Source of the DNA: Bacteroidales bacterium
GTDB taxonomy: Bacteria; Bacteroidota; Bacteroidia; Bacteroidales; UBA932
NCBI GenBank assembly: GCA_012522855.1
Contig: JAAYJQ010000006.1
Span: forward strand, 1-64,000
Length of the DNA: 64,000 nucleotides
Reading direction: 5' to 3'
Part shown: in pieces, positions 8,863 through 17,384 of the stretch
Position numbering within the stretch: position 1 is the stretch's first letter
How the letters are laid out: the number at the start of each line of letters is the position of its first letter
Made by a program: the position numbers and the translations under genes
The notes under the pieces: model-generated
What the model was told of the DNA's origin: nothing
What the model saw: only the letters and a program-made list of their open reading frames with translations
The model's database searches: none

Positions 8863-11800
8863 TTAGAAGTTTAGATTGACACCGAGATTGATTGTTCTCA
8901 TGATCGGCATCACGCTGCCATGCATACCGGCGGAAGCCTCAGGATCGTAGTATTTCATCTTTTTCGTACAGATTGTCCAGAGGTTTGTTCCACCGGCGAA
9001 GACTCTGACAGACTGAATGCCGACCCTGCCGAGAAGATTCCTGGGGAATGTGTATCCAATTTCAACACTCTTGAGTCTGAAATAGGTCCCATCAATCTGT
9101 GTAAAGTCCGTCGGGAAATCATACACACCTTGGCGAAGAACGCCGGGACCATTGGCATCGACAAGCGCGGGCCAGTAACCTTCCGTCCAAACCGTGTTGG
9201 GATCATAAGGATCCGCGCCGGGAGTAGCAACATGGTATCTGTCCAGATACATCTCATAGAGATCGGTGTAGCCGCCGTATCCGAAAACATGGAGCAACCA
9301 GATAATCTTGCTCACGTTCGTGGCGCCTTGCCATACCATGTTGACATCGAGGTTTTTGTAGCTGCCTCCGATATTCAAACCGAACTGCAAAGGAGCATTG
9401 CTTTCACTCCACTTGTAATTGATGTCCTCACCTGTAATGTACCCGTCTCCGTTGTGGTCCAGAATGATGTATTGTCCGGGGACGGTCGTCTGCATCCCGT
9501 AGGAAGCATCGTATTTCACCTGAGATGAATTGATTTCCTGCCAGTTGTGGAATTGACCACCTTCGGTTTTATAGTACCACAGCCCGCGGTAATTTGACCA
9601 CCTGTTTTGAGTGCTTCCTCGACCAAACAGACTGGTGCCGTAGTATGCAGCATTGGATGGCCACAGGGATGTCGCTTGGCTTTCGACATGGAGGTTCTTC
9701 ATACGGGTGTATGTTCCGGTCAAAGCCACATTATAGTTGAACGCCCCGATGTGATTCCGATGGGTCAGGGTCAGTTCCATGCCGACATTCAGCCTGGAAT
9801 CCACATTGATCTGCGGGACATTGACACCCAAAATCGTGGGGACGGAACCGGAACTTGTTCCTGCAATTCCGGTGGTCTTTCTCGAGAAGATATCAAATGT
9901 GCCGCCAAACTTGTCTTTCCAGAAGTTCCAATCGACACCGAAATCGAGCATCCGGATATTCGCCCAAGTAAGGATTGTGTTGGCAATTTCCGTATTGGCG
10001 TAGCCGATCATGACACTGCCCGGGGAGAAAACATAGGGAGAGCTGGCAGAATAACCGGTCTCGTAGGCATAGGGAGCGCCTTGCGTCAGACCGGTCTTAC
10101 CGTCTGACCAACGCAATTTCAGCATGCTGACCCAAGGAAGGTTATTCTTAATGAAAGGCTCTTCCGAGATTCTCCAGCCCAATGAGTAAGAGGGAAAGAA
10201 ACCCCAACGATGACCGCGGGCGTAAAGATAGGTGGCGTCATAACGGCCCATCAGCTCGACGAGGTACTTATCGGCAAAATCATAATTAATTCGTCCGAGA
10301 TATCCTGCGGTAGCGGTTTCGGTCCGCGTGCCATCCGCGGACGCGGTGCTCGGATCACCGCTGGAGACTGTATTATGTGTATAAAAATCGCCGAATTGCC
10401 GCGATCCGGAAAGATTTCGCATGTTGTTCTTCGTCGCCTCCGCAGCCCCCATTACGGCTACACGATGCCGGCCTTTCCTCCAATTGTAGTTCGCTTGAAA
10501 TCTACCGTAATACCGTTCGTTCTCGCGGACGGACTCACCATAGTAGTTTCTGTTACCACCCGTGCCCATGATTTCATCCGTATAGTAGTCGTAGAGCGGA
10601 TACGTTGTCTCCTTATCGTACGTTCCGTTATAATTGAAATCGTAGGCTCCCTGAAGAGACAGGCTCAGTCCCTTTAAGAAAGGGGCTTCGTAGCGCAAGT
10701 TGAGCGTGTTCGTAAAAAGACGGCCTCTCTTATCGGTATAGTTCAAGTCGTGATCCATCAAAGCCATCGGATTGTAGGTCGGCGCGCCGCCTTGGTAGGT
10801 GTAGTGGCCCGGATTCGCCAAAGTCGTCGGCCCGACTCTTCTATCGGCATAGGCGATGTAGTTGAAAATCATGTTTGTCGGATCCCCGTGTCTTTCTTGG
10901 TTATACGGGTCCTTTGAAAGCGTGGCGCGAACGGATGTCTGAAAGTCCATGGTAAGATCATCCGTAATCTTCACGGTAAAGTTTCCCCGCAGGGTGTACC
11001 GTCTGTAGGTAAAGTTATTCTTGGTTTTATAGAGGCTGTTGTCCTTTGTAAAACTTCCTCCCATATAGTATTGAATCCGGTCGCTGCCCCCGCGGACTGA
11101 AACATTATGCATGTGTGAGAAAGCAAAGTCCTTAAGGCACTCTTCCCACCAATTGAAAGGTTTCTTTGATCCTTTGGCGTATTCATTAATTTCATCCTCC
11201 GTATAAGGACGCGCCAATCTTGCATTATCGGCCATTTCATTCGAGACGTTCATGAAGTCGACCATTCCCATCGGTTTAGGGAGTTTCGGATTGCCGAATG
11301 AAAATGAATTTTGGTAGCTGACATTCGGCTTGCGTTGGAGTTGACCTTTTTTCGTGGTTACAAGTATGACTCCGTTCCCTGCGCCAAGTCCGTAGATGGA
11401 GGCAGAGGCGTCTTTCAAGACGGATATGCTTTCGATATCATCAGGATTCAGCTGTGCCAGCGCAAGGTCCGTTTGGACTCCAAATCCACCTCCGTCTCTA
11501 TGGGCCTCGCTTCTGACTACGCCGTCAATGACAACAATCGGGACACCATAGCCGCGAAGGCTGAGATTCGAGTAGAATCTTCCGGCGGTACCCCCGGCCT
11601 GACGAATCATGAGTCCGGGGACCTTGCCTTGCAGTGTTGTTACAACGTCTGTCTGCTTCGTCTTTGTTACCTCTTCCGCTCTCACGGAGGTAATGGCGCT
11701 GGTTAGGGATTCTTTCCTTTGGGTACCATAGCCGACAACGACGGTTTCATTCAGCAGTTCAGAGTCTTCACGAAGAAGAACGGAGATGGTTCTTCGGTTC

Positions 11801-12060
11801 CCGACCATTATTTCCTGAGTCACGTACCCGACACTGGAAATGACTAGTACGGTTTCCGAAGAAACATTCGGGATGGTAGCTCTACCATTCTCATCAGTGG
11901 CTGCACCTATTGTCGTGCCCTTGACAAGGACACCTGCGCCTATGACCGGACCTGTGGGGTCATGAACCGTGACATCCACAGAGCTACCTTGAGCCCACAT
12001 CTGCAACGGCATCAGAAAAGAAATGACGAGGCAAACGAATAGCGGTAGATATTTTTTCAT
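8863..12060 (-). CDS. SusC/RagA-family TonB-dependent receptor (locus 1)
   Basis: 1065 residues. Signal peptide, then a carboxypeptidase-regulatory-like beta-sandwich (about 27-105, with VIGAGVLVKGTTIGAATDENG), a plug domain with the SusC signature (ETVVVGYGTQRKESLTSAIT, QGKVPGL, SVLKDASASIYG) and a 22-strand-type barrel ending in LGVNLNF with the terminal aromatic residue required for outer-membrane insertion. It imports oligosaccharides with TonB energy, paired with the SusD encoded 12 bases downstream. The ceramidase-like gene lies 33 bases upstream on the same strand, consistent with one operon. No anti-sigma-binding N-terminal extension is present, so regulation by an ECF sigma/anti-sigma pair is unlikely. 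Confidence 0.97.
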   Translation of the reverse strand: MKKYLPLFVCLVISFLMPLQMWAQGSSVDVTVHDPTGPVIGAGVLVKGTTIGAATDENGRATIPNVSSETVLVISSVGYVTQEIMVGNRRTISVLLREDSELLNETVVVGYGTQRKESLTSAITSVRAEEVTKTKQTDVVTTLQGKVPGLMIRQAGGTAGRFYSNLSLRGYGVPIVVIDGVVRSEAHRDGGGFGVQTDLALAQLNPDDIESISVLKDASASIYGLGAGNGVILVTTKKGQLQRKPNVSYQNSFSFGNPKLPKPMGMVDFMNVSNEMADNARLARPYTEDEINEYAKGSKKPFNWWEECLKDFAFSHMHNVSVRGGSDRIQYYMGGSFTKDNSLYKTKNNFTYRRYTLRGNFTVKITDDLTMDFQTSVRATLSKDPYNQERHGDPTNMIFNYIAYADRRVGPTTLANPGHYTYQGGAPTYNPMALMDHDLNYTDKRGRLFTNTLNLRYEAPFLKGLSLSLQGAYDFNYNGTYDKETTYPLYDYYTDEIMGTGGNRNYYGESVRENERYYGRFQANYNWRKGRHRVAVMGAAEATKNNMRNLSGSRQFGDFYTHNTVSSGDPSTASADGTRTETATAGYLGRINYDFADKYLVELMGRYDATYLYARGHRWGFFPSYSLGWRISEEPFIKNNLPWVSMLKLRWSDGKTGLTQGAPYAYETGYSASSPYVFSPGSVMIGYANTEIANTILTWANIRMLDFGVDWNFWKDKFGGTFDIFSRKTTGIAGTSSGSVPTILGVNVPQINVDSRLNVGMELTLTHRNHIGAFNYNVALTGTYTRMKNLHVESQATSLWPSNAAYYGTSLFGRGSTQNRWSNYRGLWYYKTEGGQFHNWQEINSSQVKYDASYGMQTTVPGQYIILDHNGDGYITGEDINYKWSESNAPLQFGLNIGGSYKNLDVNMVWQGATNVSKIIWLLHVFGYGGYTDLYEMYLDRYHVATPGADPYDPNTVWTEGYWPALVDANGPGVLRQGVYDFPTDFTQIDGTYFRLKSVEIGYTFPRNLLGRVGIQSVRVFAGGTNLWTICTKKMKYYDPEASAGMHGSVMPIMRTINLGVNLNF

Positions 12061-12093
12061 TGGAAATGATTTTTAAATTTATTTATTAATATA

Positions 12094-13458
12094 TCAGCGA
12101 GTTACATCACGTATGAGTCCTAACAGCCCTTCTACGATAGCCGTTTCCGCATAGCCCTGCTTGTAGCGAGAGCCAAGAACCTCAAAGACTTGGGCGCCAT
12201 AGGACTCGTCATCAGGAATATATCCTCCGCCTCGCGCGCCCATACCATCCATGACTGTCGTCATAAATGTGAAAGCATAAGGGGATTCCCTCTTGAGACG
12301 GACAGCGATCTGGTTGTAGACTTCACCCGCAACTCCACAGACAGGAATGTTATCCAACATAATAAGAGCCAACGCGATCTGTACAGGGTCGCTGTCTTCA
12401 TACTGTCCCTGATAACCGGCACGACCTTCCCGGTTCAAAAGTCGCCTTCCAGGCACTTCAAGTGTTTTTCTGGCACAGCCCAACTTCACCTCGGACTCGA
12501 AATGCCGCATCTGTTGAATCACATACTTCACCTCCTCTCCAAGGAGCTGCCCATAACTTATGGCCATCTCTTTTTGCTCTTCCATCAATCTCTGAACTTC
12601 GGGATTCGATCTGTCGAGACCGACTCCTCCCGGGGGCATCTGGTTGGAAATATCCTCTCCACGTTTCGCATATTCTGCAATACGGATATCCCGAAGATCA
12701 AATGTCTGCTGAAAGTATAACGGGTTTTGATCACCTGCCGCACCTGAGGAGAACATCGCGACGAAGTCTTCCCCGAATTTTCTTTCGATATATTCCTCCG
12801 ACTTTCCCGGGAAATCCACAGTGACCATATCAAGTTGGCCTGTGAGCACAGCGTGCATCGCGTAGTTGTAATAAACGGCTAGCGGCTTTCCTTCCATAGA
12901 CTCGAAATAAACAACGGAAACGGTCTTGTCGGACTTGCCGTCATAGTCCGGGCCTTCCCACCAGGTGCCGCGTTCGGCATCAAAGAGGTCCCGTCTCACA
13001 TTGAGGTAGGAAACGCCATTTCCGAAGCCTACTTTTGCGGGAATCATTTTTTCATAGGCCTCTCTGATCACATCGTATAATTTATTGGCGAGGGCTTCAC
13101 CTCGTACGGTACCGACTGCATGACAGTGCGTTCCGCTATAGATGATGTTTCCGGCAGGTATACCGAGATCCTTTTCAAGACGTTCGCTAACAGTCCGGAC
13201 GACCTGCCCGTTCTGATTTCCGTCAATGTTCACAAAGCCGGCGACCGTCTCTCCATTGGTAAAAATAATCGCCCGAGCGTGGTTCCGGTCAAGGATTCCA
13301 TACGAAGATTCGGGGAGATCCTTCTCATCGATAGTCACATCGATGCGTGCCGCTCCGACCTTAAGCTGGCCGCGAATGTTGTTCTGCGCCACCAAGCTGC
13401 TTGTAAAAGCAAAGACGCAAAACAACGTAATTAGAATAATCGAGATTCTTTTCTCCAT
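12094..13458 (-). CDS. Neutral-ceramidase-family secreted hydrolase (ceramidase activity doubtful)
   Basis: 454 residues with a signal peptide (ending SSLVAQ). The N-terminal domain matches the neutral/alkaline ceramidase family (PF04734): QLKVGAARIDVT, the zinc pair His111-Cys-His113 in SGTHCHA, and NYAMHAV with a further histidine. In true neutral ceramidases the GDVSPN motif carries the nucleophilic serine; the aligned motif here is GAAGDQNPLY, with Gln in place of Ser. The protein is also shorter than classical ceramidases (about 650 residues) and lacks their C-terminal domain. It is probably a zinc amidase/esterase with another substrate. A close paralogue lies at 32611-33993. Both are next to polysaccharide genes; this one lies 33 bases before susC. 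Confidence 0.8.
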   Translation of the reverse strand: MEKRISIILITLFCVFAFTSSLVAQNNIRGQLKVGAARIDVTIDEKDLPESSYGILDRNHARAIIFTNGETVAGFVNIDGNQNGQVVRTVSERLEKDLGIPAGNIIYSGTHCHAVGTVRGEALANKLYDVIREAYEKMIPAKVGFGNGVSYLNVRRDLFDAERGTWWEGPDYDGKSDKTVSVVYFESMEGKPLAVYYNYAMHAVLTGQLDMVTVDFPGKSEEYIERKFGEDFVAMFSSGAAGDQNPLYFQQTFDLRDIRIAEYAKRGEDISNQMPPGGVGLDRSNPEVQRLMEEQKEMAISYGQLLGEEVKYVIQQMRHFESEVKLGCARKTLEVPGRRLLNREGRAGYQGQYEDSDPVQIALALIMLDNIPVCGVAGEVYNQIAVRLKRESPYAFTFMTTVMDGMGARGGGYIPDDESYGAQVFEVLGSRYKQGYAETAIVEGLLGLIRDVTR

Positions 13459-13508
13459 AATGTAAAAAATGTTATATAGTTTGGTTCGCTAAGAAAATTC
13501 AACAATGG

Positions 13509-14351
13509 TTACATCGCGCCCATACGGGAGCAGACTTTCCCCGCCGTTACACTCGCAAGTTTCTGCGCGTCGGCCAAAGAGTCCCCACGAAGGTAAGCAG
13601 CCACAAAAGCAGCGGTAAAAGCATCTCCCGCTCCCACCGTGTCAACAATCTTCACCTTCTCCGCAGCCTGCGGTATGATTTGATCTTCAGTAATTACCAC
13701 ACTTCCCTTTGAGCCCTTGGTCAAGATCACAAGCTTCAAACCATATTGATCCAGAAATTTCCGACAGGCTTCTTCCTGACCAAGGGGTATCTCGAACATA
13801 CGGGAAATGACATCGATCTCTTCGTCGTTGATTTTCAGTATATCGGAAAAGGATAAGGACTCCTCTATAATATCCTTGGAATAATATTGCTGGCGAAGGT
13901 TGATATCGAAGACCTTCAGGCTGTCGGTCGGCATCGCGGAAAGGAATCGACGGATTGTTTCTTTTGATTTCCGCGTCCGCTGTACAAGCGTGCCGAAGCA
14001 GACTGCGTCTGTCTTGGAAGCCAAGGTCTCCATCCGAGGAGTGAAAGGAATGTGATCCCAGGCAACATCCTCAACGATCTCGTAGGAGGGAGTTCCGGTA
14101 TCATCCAGTGTAACCAGGACTCTTCCGGTCGGTTTGTCAACCGTTTCGATGACATTGTTGAGCCTTTTTTCAAACAACTTCCGTACAATTTCCTCACCCA
14201 GGTCATCTTTCCCGATGGCGCTGACCGCCCAACCATCGCAGCCCAACTGAGAGGCATGGTATGCGAAATTCGCAGGCGCCCCACCGAGTGCCTTTCCGGT
14301 CGGGAGCAGATCCCACAGGATCTCCCCTATTCCAACTACAGTCTTATTCAT
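13509..14351 (-). CDS. PfkB-family fructokinase
   Basis: 280 residues, cytoplasmic. PfkB/ribokinase signatures are complete: N-terminal GEILWDLLPTGKALGGAPANFA (sugar-binding Gly-Gly region) and the C-terminal DTVGAGDAFTAAF with the catalytic Asp and anion hole. The GEILWD...PTG start is typical of fructokinases. The reaction would be ATP-dependent phosphorylation of fructose to fructose 6-phosphate. The start codon overlaps the stop of the permease gene by four bases (ATGA), meaning translational coupling, and GH32 precedes the permease, so hydrolysis, uptake and phosphorylation of fructose are encoded in line. The other PfkB option (2-keto-3-deoxygluconate kinase) fits the context less well. 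Confidence 0.88.
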   Translation of the reverse strand: MNKTVVGIGEILWDLLPTGKALGGAPANFAYHASQLGCDGWAVSAIGKDDLGEEIVRKLFEKRLNNVIETVDKPTGRVLVTLDDTGTPSYEIVEDVAWDHIPFTPRMETLASKTDAVCFGTLVQRTRKSKETIRRFLSAMPTDSLKVFDINLRQQYYSKDIIEESLSFSDILKINDEEIDVISRMFEIPLGQEEACRKFLDQYGLKLVILTKGSKGSVVITEDQIIPQAAEKVKIVDTVGAGDAFTAAFVAAYLRGDSLADAQKLASVTAGKVCSRMGAM

Positions 14352-15514
14352 GATTTCTGCATGCTAAATAATTTGAACGACAGATAGGCAAGATACAACA
14401 CCCCGATGCTGATGACGATCACGGATCCTACCTGAGATCCAAGAGCATCGGAAAGAATACCCATGAAAAGCGGGAAGATGCTGCCGCCAATGAGTCCCAT
14501 TATCATAATGCCTGATATTTCATTGCTCTTTTCTTGATTCGACAGCAAAGCACTTGAAAATATCATTGAAAAGATGTTGGAATTGCCGTATCCGACCAAC
14601 GCGATGGCAACATAAAGAAGTACAAGTGTCTTGAATACCATCAATCCGATCATGGAAAGCGCCATCATGGCCACACTGATCGCGAAGAACTTCTTGAGCG
14701 GGAAATGAGCAAGGATGAAAGACCCTGTCAGACAACCAACCGTCCTAAAGAGGAAGTAAACACTTGTCGCTATCCCCGCCTTCGCAAGAGGGAACCCCAA
14801 TTTCTCCATAATGATTTTCGGGGCGCAGGTATTGACGCCGACATCTATTCCGACATGACAGATAATACCCAAAAAGAACAAGAGGATGGTGGCGTTGCCC
14901 AACATGCCCAGACACTGAAAGAATGTCGTGGATTTGCCTTTCGGCGCATCTTCTTCGAATTTTGTAAATCCGAGTAAAACCAGCGCGACAAGGGTTACCA
15001 CGAAGAAAATTGGATACAAGAGCATCCAGTTGTCGAATCGAGTGAAAGCCCAACTGGCAATGAACGGAGCGATAAAGGAAGCGATCGCTTTAACAAACTG
15101 TCCAAAAGTCAGCGTACTGGCGAGTTTCTCGCCTGTAACAACCAAAGAAATCAGAGGATTCAAAGAGACTTGCATCAAGGTGTTCCCGATGCCCAACAAG
15201 GCAAAAGAAACCAACATGATGGGATAGTTATAAGCGAAAAGGGGGAGAGCCAGCGCGAACGCAGTGATGATCAAACTCAGTAGCACGGTCCTCCGTTTAC
15301 CGATCCTGTTCATCATCAATCCCGCCGGCACGGCAAGAATAAGGAACCAGAAGAAGACCATGGTCGGAAGGAAGTTCGCTACCGTGTCCGTCAAGGCAAA
15401 GTCAGCCTTGACGTAGTTGGTCGCTGTTCCGACCATATCCACGAATCCCATCACGAAGAAGGTAAACATGATCGGCAAGAGCTTGCCAATTCTGCTTGTT
15501 TTAGCTGTAGTCAT
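14348..15514 (-). CDS. FHS-family sugar:H+ symporter (MFS; fructose permease candidate)
   Basis: 388 residues with about twelve hydrophobic segments and the MFS loop 2-3 motif MNRIGKRRTV. The overall pattern (FFVMGFVDMVGTATNYVK at the N-terminus, FLPTMVFFWFLILAVPAGLMM) is that of the fucose/glucose permease (FHS) group common in Bacteroidota. It would carry a monosaccharide across the inner membrane with protons. It is placed between GH32 (10-base gap) and fructokinase (four-base overlap), so fructose is the most likely substrate, as in the fructan locus of Bacteroides thetaiotaomicron. Sequence alone does not fix the sugar. Confidence 0.88.
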   Translation of the reverse strand: MTTAKTSRIGKLLPIMFTFFVMGFVDMVGTATNYVKADFALTDTVANFLPTMVFFWFLILAVPAGLMMNRIGKRRTVLLSLIITAFALALPLFAYNYPIMLVSFALLGIGNTLMQVSLNPLISLVVTGEKLASTLTFGQFVKAIASFIAPFIASWAFTRFDNWMLLYPIFFVVTLVALVLLGFTKFEEDAPKGKSTTFFQCLGMLGNATILLFFLGIICHVGIDVGVNTCAPKIIMEKLGFPLAKAGIATSVYFLFRTVGCLTGSFILAHFPLKKFFAISVAMMALSMIGLMVFKTLVLLYVAIALVGYGNSNIFSMIFSSALLSNQEKSNEISGIMIMGLIGGSIFPLFMGILSDALGSQVGSVIVISIGVLYLAYLSFKLFSMQKS

Positions 15515-15524
15515 AACTTAAGTG

Positions 15525-17249
15525 TTAATTGATTTCGTTAATAGTGATTTCAGAGAGTATAGGATTGCATCCGTCTGCAGTTATTTCAAATTTATCATAA
15601 TATTCCGAAGGGAACATAGAATTCGTGAAAGAAACGTCTCCTTCTCCGACGAACATCTCGATCGATTGTCTATCCACGAACATCTCCACCTTGTACTCCG
15701 CCCGCTCGACAATGTGGGTGACGATTGGCTTTGATGCAAATCTGGGTTCAAAATCCACGAGACCGCTTTCGCTGCGATCCAAGGAAAGCTCGTTCTTGGA
15801 GAAATCAAAGTGATAGACCATTTTCTCGCCCAGTGTGTTGGACAGCACAACCGCTAGTTTGCCTTTGGTGTCAGGCTGGATTGTGAACGCTATGGAATAG
15901 GCCCCATGGTTCTCTTCCAGAATCTGCGGAATGGAGAAACCCAATCCCACTTTGGTGTCATCGAATGAACGGACTTGCTTCATGGAGGCATAAACTTCGG
16001 GAGAGGGATTGCTTGCCAAAATCAAGTGACGCCCATTCGATTTCAAACTCAAGTCCCGAGGAAGCGTCATACAATTGCGGAAACGTTTCGTCGGTGTCGC
16101 TCCGGAGTAATACCAGTTGCTCATCCAACCCATGAATATGTGCCTGTCTTCTTTACCGGCAAAAGTGACTCCGGCATAGTTGTCCGCGCCAAGATCAACC
16201 CAAAGAGGATATGGAAGAGGATCTGCCTTAAATTCTTTGCCGTCGAAACTGCCTATGAAATATTGCGTAATGCTTCCTCCATTCGGGTTCCCGGGATTGA
16301 TGCTGACCAGCAACACCCATTTCTCTTTCCCCTCATATTCAAATTTCAACAAATCGGGGCATTCCCAGACAGCTGCATGGGAGCCTATACCTTTTCCGAA
16401 CTCACTCAATTTCTCCCAGTTTTTCAAGTCCTTGGACGCATAGAATGCGATCACGTCTCCCGCAGCAATGGCGACTATCCACTTGTCTCCAAAACGAGAC
16501 AGTTTCGGATCCCTGAAGTCGCGTCTCGAAAGATCGGTGATGACAGGATTGCCTTCATACTTGGTGTAGGTCCGGCCTCTGTCAAGGCTGTACGCGATAC
16601 TCTGGCGTTGCAACCTCCCCGCGGAAGTGTACATCGCGACAATGGCATCTTTTCCGAAGCCGGCCGTATTCTCATCATCCACAATCGCGCTCCCGGAGAA
16701 GATCGCGCCGAGGGAATCGGGAGCGATAATCGGGGGCAGATCCTCCCAATGCATGAGATCCGTGGAAACGGCATTTCCCCAATGCATGTTATAATGCCCG
16801 ATACCATAAGGATTCGCTTGATATGCAAGATGGTACTCTCCGTCGTAATAGACCATTCCGTTCGGATCATTGGTCCAACCGAAGTCCGGCGCGAAATGGT
16901 ATCGCGGACGATAGCGCTCATCTCTTTCGGTAACACGCACATCGGATTGAGCGAAACGCTTGTAGAATTTATTATTCTTATCGACACCCGTCAAACATAT
17001 ATCCAACGACTGTCCCTTATACTCGGTCACATCGATAGGAATATAATAATCAACACGATCCTGAGCGATTTCAACGTATTGCGGCTCCCCAAGAATGTTC
17101 TCGCCCACGGACAGTATCTCGAGTTTCGACATTTTCCCTCCATCCTGCGCCGGAATCATCAGGTAGTCGCCGGTGATTAGAACCGATTTTGTGCAGGCGG
17201 CGAGTAAAACAACGCAACCGATCAGCAAAATCTTTTTCCAATTATTCAT
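15525..17249 (-). CDS. GH32 fructan hydrolase lipoprotein (levanase/inulinase-like)
   Basis: 574 residues. Lipoprotein signal ending LLAAC (Cys19), a beta-sandwich of the DUF4980 type (about 25-105), a five-bladed GH32 catalytic propeller and a C-terminal sandwich. The three acidic motifs are intact: WTNDPNG with nucleophile Asp128, FRDP with Asp247 (transition-state stabiliser) and WECPDL with acid/base Glu296. It would hydrolyse beta-fructosides (inulin, levan or sucrose-type) at the cell surface or in the periplasm. It heads the GH32-permease-fructokinase run. Exo or endo mode and linkage preference cannot be told from sequence. Confidence 0.93.
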   Translation of the reverse strand: MNNWKKILLIGCVVLLAACTKSVLITGDYLMIPAQDGGKMSKLEILSVGENILGEPQYVEIAQDRVDYYIPIDVTEYKGQSLDICLTGVDKNNKFYKRFAQSDVRVTERDERYRPRYHFAPDFGWTNDPNGMVYYDGEYHLAYQANPYGIGHYNMHWGNAVSTDLMHWEDLPPIIAPDSLGAIFSGSAIVDDENTAGFGKDAIVAMYTSAGRLQRQSIAYSLDRGRTYTKYEGNPVITDLSRRDFRDPKLSRFGDKWIVAIAAGDVIAFYASKDLKNWEKLSEFGKGIGSHAAVWECPDLLKFEYEGKEKWVLLVSINPGNPNGGSITQYFIGSFDGKEFKADPLPYPLWVDLGADNYAGVTFAGKEDRHIFMGWMSNWYYSGATPTKRFRNCMTLPRDLSLKSNGRHLILASNPSPEVYASMKQVRSFDDTKVGLGFSIPQILEENHGAYSIAFTIQPDTKGKLAVVLSNTLGEKMVYHFDFSKNELSLDRSESGLVDFEPRFASKPIVTHIVERAEYKVEMFVDRQSIEMFVGEGDVSFTNSMFPSEYYDKFEITADGCNPILSEITINEIN

Positions 17250-17384
17250 GATTATTTCTATTTACGTGTTACGTGGTATCCGCTTCTAACAAAATACGTA
17301 ACCTGCAATCGAAAGGAATGCAGTATTGTTTCAAAGAAAAGTACAATCGTGCCTTTATGCCGTTGAGAATCCTTTGTGAAACGA

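Noticed and set aside
15975..17180. 401-codon plus-strand frame
   Set aside because: Antisense to the GH32 gene; no signal peptide or domain.
17250..17384. Promoter for the GH32 cassette
   Set aside because: Only imperfect matches (GTATTTTG) were found and no -33 partner, so no site is reported.
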